Assembly: GCA_964428935.1 (NCBI GenBank)
Contig: CAYSAG010000055.1
Location: 1-21,767 of the forward strand
Source of the DNA: JAADHY01 sp964428935
Lineage (GTDB): Bacteria; Planctomycetota; Planctomycetia; Planctomycetales; Planctomycetaceae
Length of the DNA: 21,767 nucleotides
Reading direction: 5' to 3'
In this document: piece by piece, positions 6,767 through 13,521 of the stretch
Numbering within the stretch: position 1 is the first letter of the stretch
Layout: every line of letters starts with the position of its first letter
Made by a program: the position numbers and the translations under genes
Notes under the pieces: model-generated
The model's database searches: none
Seen by the model: only the letters and a program-made list of their open reading frames with translations
What the model was told of the DNA's origin: nothing

Positions 6767-9700
6767 ATGTCTCTGCCACGTTTCAGCGTCCAGAACCACG
6801 TCCTGGTCAACGTCTTGATGTGCGTCATTCTGGTGGCGGGCATGATTTTCGCCTTCACGCTGCGGCGGGAAATGTTTCCCGAGTCGAAGCCGGACCAGAT
6901 TCTGGTCTTGGTGGTGTACCCGGGCGTCGAGGCGGAGCAAATCGAGAAAGCCGTCACAATCAAGATCGAGGAGGCGGTCCGGGACCTGAGCGAGATTGAA
7001 AAGATCGAGTCGTCGGTTTCGGAGAACCTGAGCCAGACCGTGCTGACGTTGTACAACAGCGTCCGCAACGTCGACGCTGTGGTGCAGGAGGTGCGAAACA
7101 AGATCGACGCGCTCAGCGACCTGCCCGAAGACATCGAATCGGTGACGGTCGAGAAGCTGGAGCCGCGGCTGCCGGTCATTAGCGTGGCCGTTTACGGTCC
7201 GGCCGACGAGGCCACACGCAAGGCCGCCGCTCGCGCGGTCCGCGACGACCTGCTCCTGCTGCCGGGCATCAGTGACGTCGAGCTGTCGGGCATCCGGGAC
7301 GACGAAATCAGCGTGGAGGTGCGGCCGGACAAGCTGATCGAGTACGACGTGACGTTCCAGGAGGTGGCGGACGCCATTCGGCAGACGAACCTGGACGTCT
7401 CGGGCGGCGAGCTGAAAGGGACGCGGAGCAACGTCACGGTCCGGACGCTGGGCGAGGAACTGCGGGGCGAGGACTTGTCCGACATTGTCGTCCGCACGAC
7501 GGCCGACGGTCGCGAGGTCCGACTGAAAGACCTGGCGACGATTCGCGACGGGTTCGTCGAGTCGGACGTCGAGAGCTACTTCAACGGACAGCCGGCTGCG
7601 CACTGCGTGGTCTACAAGACGCGTGAGCAGGACGCCATTCAGATTTCACAGCTCGTCAAGGCTTACGTGTACGGCAAGCAAGGACGGCCCTTCGACCCGT
7701 ACGGCCTTCAGGCCGCTCGGCGCAAGCCCTGGTACCTTCGCCCCTTCGCCGTGGTCTGGGCCCAGCTGGGGCGCACGCTTTCGATTCTGAGCGGCCGGCC
7801 GGACTACCAAGAGTACTACGAGCGGAGCAGGGCGACGCCGCTGCCTTACAACGTCCAGCTGGCTCTTCACACCGACTTGGCTCGTTTCATCGAAGGTCGC
7901 CTGGACTTGATGCTCCGCAACGGCCGCAACGGCCTGTTGTTGGTGCTGCTTTCGCTGATTCTTTTTCTCAATTGGCGGGTGGCCTTTTGGGCGGCTGTCG
8001 GCTTGCCGGTGTCGTTCCTGGGCACGTTCATTGTGATGTGGGCCTTCGGCGCGACCATCAACCTGCTCAGCCTGTTCGGACTGATCATTGTGCTGGGCAT
8101 CATTGTCGACGACGCGATCGTCATTGGAGAGAACATCTATCGCCACGTCGACGAGGGCGTGCCGCCCCTGCGTGCTGCGGTGGAAGGAGCCGAGGAGGTC
8201 ATGTGGCCGGTGATCGTGGCCGTGACGACCACCATTGCCGCGTTTGCTCCGCTGCTCTTCATTCGCGGCCAGATTGGCGACTTCATGCGGGTCCTGCCCA
8301 TTGTGGTGGTTTCGGCGCTGTCGGTGTCGTTGACCGAAGCCCTGGTCATTCTGCCGGCGCACTTGGCCGGGCTGCCGTCGAAAGCCGTCCGGGAGGGGCG
8401 CGAAGGGAACCGTTCAGGTCTGGTTCGTCTGCTGGACCGGCTGCGGATTGCTCAGGAGTACTTCGTGAAGAACGTTCTGGGAGGGCATTACGAGCGGTTC
8501 TTGCGGTTCGCTCTGTCGTGGCGGTACGTCACTCTGTCGGTCGCCACGGCGTTGCTGCTCGCTTCGTTCGGCCTCTTCGCCGGGCGAATCGTCCGGTGGC
8601 AGTTCATCCAAAAGATGGACAGCGAAACGTTGATTTGCTGGGTCGAGATGCCAGTCGGCACACCGGCCGACGTGGTCCGACAACGACTGAACGACATCAC
8701 GCAAGCGGTGCTGAAAGCTCCGGAGGTCAAGAACGTTCAAAGCTACGTGGCGTTGCAGATCGACTTTCGCGGAAGCGGCGCGTTGGCGTTCAAAGCTCAG
8801 TCGCACCTGGGCCAGTTGATCGTCGAGTTGCTGCCTGCGGACGTGCGGGAAGACCGGGGCATGCGGTCCAGCGAGCAGTTGCTGCGTTCGTTTCGGCAGT
8901 TCTCGGAGACGCTGGCCGGGGTCAACTCAATCGTTTGGGAAGCGTTGACCGGCGGACCGGCCGGAAAGGACATTCTGGCTCGTTTGCGCGGCAAGGATTA
9001 CGACGAGCTGGTCCAGGTGGCACGCGAACTGAAAGCGCTGCTCGCACGCTACCAAGGCGTGCACGACCTGGACGACGACTACGATCCGGGCAAGCGGGAG
9101 GTCCGTCTGCGGCTCTACGACGCCGCTCGCCCCACCGGACTGACCGTCGCCACGCTGGGGCGTCACGTGCGGGGAGCGTTCTACGGCGAGGAGGCGCGTC
9201 GAATCACTCGCAACCGCGAGGACGTGCCAATCATGGTCCGCTACCCACGCGACTTCCGCTCCAGCCTGTTCAACGTCGAGTCCATGTGGGTGCCCGTGCC
9301 GACCCGCCTGGGACGCCACGCCTGGTTGCCGCTTCCCGACGTGGCCCAGGTCGACGTCACCGAGGCCAACGCGACCATTCACCGCAGTCAGCAGGAACGA
9401 GCGGTGACGGTCATGGCCGAAGTGGACCGGGACGTGGCCGACCCGTCGGAAATCATCGACCAAATTCGACGTCAGTTCGACCAGACCATCCAGCCGCGGC
9501 ACCCCGGCGTCGACCTGGAATTCTTGGGCAGCTACGAAGAACAGACCAAGTCGTTCGCCAGCCTGAAGGTGGCTTTCCCGGTCGCACTGTTGTTGATTTA
9601 CATGCTGTTGGCCGGTCTGTTCCGTTCGTACACGCAGCCGGTCGTCGTCATGTCGGCCATTCCGTTCGGCTTCCAAGGAGCCATCCTGGGACACTGGCTG

Positions 9701-10138
9701 ACCGGCTACCCCATTACCATCCTCAGTTTGATCGGCATGGTGGCCCTGACCGGCATTGTGGTCAACGACGCGTTGGTGTTGGTGGACTTCATCAACAAAC
9801 GGGTGTGGCGGGGGATGAGCCATTTCGAGGCCAGCGTCGAAGGGGCGCGGTTGCGTCTGCGCCCCATTCTGCTCACCACGCTGACGACCGTCGCGGGTTT
9901 GCTTCCAATCATGTTTGAGCGAAGCTTTCAGGCTCGTTTCCTGATTCCCATGGTCGTGACGCTGGCGTTCGGCTTGGCCTTCGCAACGGTGCTCACGTTG
10001 GTTCTGGTTCCGTGCCTGAACCTGGTTTTCCTGGACGTGCGTGACTTAGCGCTCCGGGCGTTGTTTGGCCGGGCGAGAAAGCCGGAGCCGCTGGAAATGG
10101 CGACCGGTGGGGTGAGCAGTTCGCGGCCGTCCGCTTGA
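6767..10138 (+). CDS. RND-family efflux permease (AcrB/HAE-like)
   Basis: 1123 residues, slightly longer than AcrB (about 1050). The first membrane helix is at 11-30. The porter domain follows, then the TM2-TM6 block from about residue 386, including GIIVDDAIVIGE with Asp448 and Asp449, matching the proton-relay pair in TM4 of RND pumps. The second half repeats the plan; the TM10 region reads GIVVNDALVLVDF from residue 996, with Asn where AcrB has its relay lysine by my alignment. These pumps drive export across the inner membrane and periplasm with the proton gradient, normally with an adaptor and a TolC channel. Neither is adjacent; the nearest adaptor and TolC genes are 3-9 kb away on the other strand. 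About 60 extra residues (299-358) sit just before TM2. Substrate is unknown: drug, lipid or other. The start ATG lacks a strong ribosome binding site, but MSLPRFSVQNHVLVN fits the family start. Confidence 0.93.
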   Translation: MSLPRFSVQNHVLVNVLMCVILVAGMIFAFTLRREMFPESKPDQILVLVVYPGVEAEQIEKAVTIKIEEAVRDLSEIEKIESSVSENLSQTVLTLYNSVRNVDAVVQEVRNKIDALSDLPEDIESVTVEKLEPRLPVISVAVYGPADEATRKAAARAVRDDLLLLPGISDVELSGIRDDEISVEVRPDKLIEYDVTFQEVADAIRQTNLDVSGGELKGTRSNVTVRTLGEELRGEDLSDIVVRTTADGREVRLKDLATIRDGFVESDVESYFNGQPAAHCVVYKTREQDAIQISQLVKAYVYGKQGRPFDPYGLQAARRKPWYLRPFAVVWAQLGRTLSILSGRPDYQEYYERSRATPLPYNVQLALHTDLARFIEGRLDLMLRNGRNGLLLVLLSLILFLNWRVAFWAAVGLPVSFLGTFIVMWAFGATINLLSLFGLIIVLGIIVDDAIVIGENIYRHVDEGVPPLRAAVEGAEEVMWPVIVAVTTTIAAFAPLLFIRGQIGDFMRVLPIVVVSALSVSLTEALVILPAHLAGLPSKAVREGREGNRSGLVRLLDRLRIAQEYFVKNVLGGHYERFLRFALSWRYVTLSVATALLLASFGLFAGRIVRWQFIQKMDSETLICWVEMPVGTPADVVRQRLNDITQAVLKAPEVKNVQSYVALQIDFRGSGALAFKAQSHLGQLIVELLPADVREDRGMRSSEQLLRSFRQFSETLAGVNSIVWEALTGGPAGKDILARLRGKDYDELVQVARELKALLARYQGVHDLDDDYDPGKREVRLRLYDAARPTGLTVATLGRHVRGAFYGEEARRITRNREDVPIMVRYPRDFRSSLFNVESMWVPVPTRLGRHAWLPLPDVAQVDVTEANATIHRSQQERAVTVMAEVDRDVADPSEIIDQIRRQFDQTIQPRHPGVDLEFLGSYEEQTKSFASLKVAFPVALLLIYMLLAGLFRSYTQPVVVMSAIPFGFQGAILGHWLTGYPITILSLIGMVALTGIVVNDALVLVDFINKRVWRGMSHFEASVEGARLRLRPILLTTLTTVAGLLPIMFERSFQARFLIPMVVTLAFGLAFATVLTLVLVPCLNLVFLDVRDLALRALFGRARKPEPLEMATGGVSSSRPSA

Positions 10139-10170
10139 CCCGCCGACTCCGCTTGGCGGCCTGCCCACAA

Positions 10171-10198
10171 CCGGTCAAACCGGGCTGTCTGTTTCTTG
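10171..10198 (+). terminator. Possible terminator after the RND gene
   Basis: CCGGT (10171-10175), loop CAA, ACCGG (10179-10183), followed by a T-rich but interrupted tail to 10198. It lies 33 bases after the RND stop. The short stem and mixed tail make this a weak candidate. Confidence 0.3.
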
Positions 10199-10384
10199 CA
10201 GGTTGCTGAGGCAATTGGTAGGCTTCCCGCCGCGTGCGTGGCCGGTCATCTCGAAGCCGCTCGTCGAGTGCGCTCTTGCTGGCTTGACTGTCTGCGCTGG
10301 AAGGCCGTTCGGCGCAGGGTCGGAACGAACCGGGGCGAGCGGCGGTCGACGAGATTCCAGGTAACGGATGGAGCGAGGAGAGTC

Positions 10385-12313
10385 ATGCCAAACGAACGTG
10401 TTGAGCAGCGTGTGCGAGAAGCAACGGAGAAGTCGGAGCTGGTTGCAGCCGTGGCGGCGGTCCGCAAAGACGGCGGCGTCCGTTTCGCCTTGGGCGACCT
10501 TTCGCTTCGGCCGTTGACGGACGACGAAATTCAAAAGCTGGAGCAACTGGGCAATTCGTGCGACGACTGGTCACGCGTCCGTGTGGCCGGCAACTTCGAC
10601 CCGTCCCGTGTGCGGAGCAACCGATTCGTCGGCGACGTCGTGCTCGGTCCCAACGACGGAACTTGCCAGGTGGACGGCGTCGGCGAGCTGCCGGCCGGAA
10701 TCAGCAACAGCGTGGTGGTCGACTCGGTCATTGGGCCGAACTGTCTGGTCCAAAACGTCGGACTGCTCAGCCGGCAGGTGGTGGCGGCTGACGCGACTCT
10801 GCTCAACTGCGGCTCGGTCATCTGCGAGGGCGAAACCACGTTCGGCAACGGGCAGGAGCTGGAGGTTGGCATCGAGACCGGTGGCCGCGAGGTGGCCGTG
10901 TTCGCCGAAATCGACATTCCCACGGCGGCCGTCGTGGCCAAGCTGAAAAGTCAGCCGGACCAACTGGAAGCGTACCGCGCCGCCGTCGCCGACTACACGG
11001 ACCGGGTCAAGTGCGACCGCGGCGTCATTGGCCGACAAGCCCTTTTGCGGGACGTCCGTCAGGTCCGGAACTGCTTCATTGGAGACGGGGCGAAGCTGGA
11101 CGGTGCCACTCTGGTGGCCGACTCGACTTTGCTCAGCAGCCCCGACGAGCCGACCGAGGTGACGAGCGGCGCCTGCGTGACCAGCAGCGTCCTGCAATGG
11201 GGGTGCGAAGTGGCAACCATGGCCTTGGTCGACCGGTCCGTGCTGACCGAGCACTCGCACGCCGAACGACACGGCAAGGTCACGGCGTGCATTGTCGGAC
11301 CGAACACCGGCATTGCCGAAGGCGAGGCCACGGCGTGCTTGCTCGGCCCGTTCGTCGGGTTCCACCATCAGGCTTTGCTGATTGCCGCCTATTGGCCGGA
11401 GGGCAAAGGCAACATTGGCTACGGAGCCAACGTCGGGTCGAACCACACGTCCAAGGCTCCGGACCAGGAAATCTGGCCTGGAGAGGGTTTGTTCTTGGGC
11501 TTGGGCGTCAACATCAAGTTTCCGGCCGACTTCACCAAGGCTCCGTACTCAATCATTGCCAGCGGCGTGACGACGTTGCCGCAGCGAGTCACCTTCCCGT
11601 TCTCGCTGATTAACAGCCCGGCCGAGGTCGTGAACGGCATTTCGCCGGCCTACAACGAAATCTTCCCGGGCTGGGTGCTGAGCAACAACATGTACACGCT
11701 GCGGCGGAACGAAGAGAAGTACAAGGCTCGGAACAAGGCCAAGCGGACGCAGTTCGTCTTCGAAGTGTTCCGGCCCGACACGGTCCAGCTCATGGTGGAC
11801 GCTCGCAAGCGCCTGGAAGGGGCCGCCGAGAAGAAGGCCTACTACACCGACCGCGACATTCCTGGGCTGGGCAAGAACTACATGCGGGAAGAGTCTCGGC
11901 AGGCGGCCATTGACGCCTACGGGTTCTACATTCGCTATTTCGCTTTGACGGGGCTGGCCAAGCGAGTCAAGGCGGTGCTGGACGGAGCCGTCTCGACGCC
12001 GCTGGACCAGCTGCTGCAAACTCCCGTTGACGACGACCCGGTGTGGGAGTACCAGCGGCAGCTGCTGGTTTCGGACGAACTGGGGGTCAGCGACTTGGCT
12101 CAGGCCCTCAGCGAGCTGCCGTACATGCTGCGGAAAATCGCTCGCGACGTCGAGGAGTCGAAGGCCAAGGACGACCGACGGGGCGAGCGAATCATCGAAG
12201 ACTACAAGGTCGTCCACACTCCGGCCTCCGAAGACAGCTTCGTCAAACGCACGTACGAACAAATTGAGGGGCTGATTGAAGAGGTCAATCAGTTGCTGAG
12301 CCGGCTCAGTTGA
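10385..12313 (+). CDS. DUF4954 family protein (left-handed beta-helix)
   Basis: 642 residues. The frame is open further upstream, but ATG 10385 is chosen because GAGGAG lies just before it and the product starts with a charged helix (MPNERVEQRVREATEK). Residues about 75-180 and 210-350 contain repeated short beta turns of the hexapeptide kind (for example SVIGPNCLVQNVG and NCFIGDGAKLDG), as in sugar-nucleotide pyrophosphorylases and acyltransferases. The segment GNIGYGANVGSNHTSK at 342-357, followed by GEGLFLGLGVNIKFP at 366-380, is the signature I associate with DUF4954. The C-terminal 200 residues are helical and charged. No signal peptide, so cytoplasmic. The family is known in Bacteroidetes, planctomycetes and spirochaetes, and its function is not established; a role on a sugar nucleotide is plausible from the fold only. 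The neighbouring genes do not settle it. Confidence 0.85.
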   Translation: MPNERVEQRVREATEKSELVAAVAAVRKDGGVRFALGDLSLRPLTDDEIQKLEQLGNSCDDWSRVRVAGNFDPSRVRSNRFVGDVVLGPNDGTCQVDGVGELPAGISNSVVVDSVIGPNCLVQNVGLLSRQVVAADATLLNCGSVICEGETTFGNGQELEVGIETGGREVAVFAEIDIPTAAVVAKLKSQPDQLEAYRAAVADYTDRVKCDRGVIGRQALLRDVRQVRNCFIGDGAKLDGATLVADSTLLSSPDEPTEVTSGACVTSSVLQWGCEVATMALVDRSVLTEHSHAERHGKVTACIVGPNTGIAEGEATACLLGPFVGFHHQALLIAAYWPEGKGNIGYGANVGSNHTSKAPDQEIWPGEGLFLGLGVNIKFPADFTKAPYSIIASGVTTLPQRVTFPFSLINSPAEVVNGISPAYNEIFPGWVLSNNMYTLRRNEEKYKARNKAKRTQFVFEVFRPDTVQLMVDARKRLEGAAEKKAYYTDRDIPGLGKNYMREESRQAAIDAYGFYIRYFALTGLAKRVKAVLDGAVSTPLDQLLQTPVDDDPVWEYQRQLLVSDELGVSDLAQALSELPYMLRKIARDVEESKAKDDRRGERIIEDYKVVHTPASEDSFVKRTYEQIEGLIEEVNQLLSRLS

Positions 12314-12607
12314 CGACACCGCTCGGTTGACACGACGGCTCCGTCTCTACCAGCTGGTCGGTCCGGAACCGGCTCGTACAATGAGCGGTAGGGTCCGGGT
12401 GCGGGCAGACGAGCGTGACCGACCACGGACGGCGAGCTTCCACGCGGTCGCTTGTGGCTTCGGCCCGGGCGACCGCGTTGTCGTTTCGGACGGTTGCCCA
12501 GTACCCGACAGAAGCCGAGAGGGTGTTGGGCTGGTCCGCCTCGGCCGCCGAAAAAGGCTGCTGGTTGAGGAACGCTGACCGGAGGAATTGCAGAGGAGGG
12601 ACAAGAA

Positions 12608-13387
12608 ATGAGCAGACGCGTTCTTGCCGTCGTGGTGTTGTCGCTGGCTGTCGCTGGGTGCGAGGACTTCAAGAAGGCCATGGAAGGCCAGACGGAACGG
12701 AAGCCGGTTTCACCGCCCGGTGTGGCCTCGGTGGAGCAGGTCGAGGAAGTGGGAGCCGCAGCGGAAGGGGGGAGCGTCGAGCGGCGCGGGCTGTCTGAGC
12801 GAAGCGAGCGTGGCCAGGAGTCCCGCGAAGGCTCACACCGCACGCGTCGAGGAGCCGGAAGGAGTGAGCCGTCGGCAAGACACGAGCCGTCGTCGCACGC
12901 GAGCCGGCACGGTGGTTCTGAAAGCCGCCAGCAAAGTACCAGCGGACGCTCCCGGACCCGCAAGAGCGAGCACCGCAAGCCGTCGGGCATCATTGGCAAG
13001 ACCACGGCCAAAGTCGTCGACGCTCAGAGGGCGTTGAAGAACCCGAACATTGTCGTGGTCGAAAACCGACTGCAGGGCAACGACCCACTGACCGTGGCGG
13101 CGTCGGCTTACGTGTCCATGGCCTCTCGTGCCAGCACCTTCGGTTTCCAGCGGGCGCTTCAATTGTTCAAAGCCACGAATGGCCGAAACCCGACCTACAG
13201 AGAGTTCGTCCAAATGATGAAAGAAAACCGCGTGGAGTTTGCCGCGCTGCCGCCGTACCAAATGTACGGCTACGACGCCAAGACGGGCGGAATTGTCATT
13301 CTGGAAGACAAAGCCAAGAAAATTGAGCTTTACAAGAAGCACGGCATTCCAATTGAGCCGCAGGACAAGAAGTACCTCAAGAAGTGA
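12608..13387 (+). CDS. Small lipoprotein with a Ser/Arg-rich linker
   Basis: 259 residues. ATG 12608 follows GAGGAGGG at a spacing of about 6 bases. The first 18 residues form a lipoprotein signal, VVVLSLAVAGC, with the lipidated Cys at 18, so the protein should be anchored in a membrane facing the periplasm. Residues 54-127 are a low-complexity linker in which roughly half of the residues are Ser or Arg. Residues 128-259 form a compact, well-mixed domain (KTTAKVVDAQRAL, FGFQRALQLFKATNG, MMKENRVEF, YQMYGYDAKTGGIVIL), which I do not recognise but which resembles small uncharacterised planctomycete lipoproteins. Its neighbour upstream is DUF4954 (294 bases away). Function unknown. The linker composition is odd, and a pair of compensating frameshifts cannot be excluded (see findings). 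Confidence 0.8.
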   Translation: MSRRVLAVVVLSLAVAGCEDFKKAMEGQTERKPVSPPGVASVEQVEEVGAAAEGGSVERRGLSERSERGQESREGSHRTRRGAGRSEPSARHEPSSHASRHGGSESRQQSTSGRSRTRKSEHRKPSGIIGKTTAKVVDAQRALKNPNIVVVENRLQGNDPLTVAASAYVSMASRASTFGFQRALQLFKATNGRNPTYREFVQMMKENRVEFAALPPYQMYGYDAKTGGIVILEDKAKKIELYKKHGIPIEPQDKKYLKK

Positions 13388-13521
13388 GCGGGCTTCAGCG
13401 GCCGGCGGCTTGAGGAAAGATGCGAGTGTTCAAAGGCCGAAAGTCACCGTGTCGACGGCCGCCGTGGTTCCCGGCTCGCGTCAAGGGCTTCTTCGCGGCC
13501 GCAGTGACCAGACTCCACTGG

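Noticed and set aside
12327..12382. TTGACA at 12327 and TACAAT at 12377 as a promoter for the lipoprotein gene
   Set aside because: The boxes are 44 bases apart, too far to pair. With the correct spacing each has only a poor partner, so no promoter is called.
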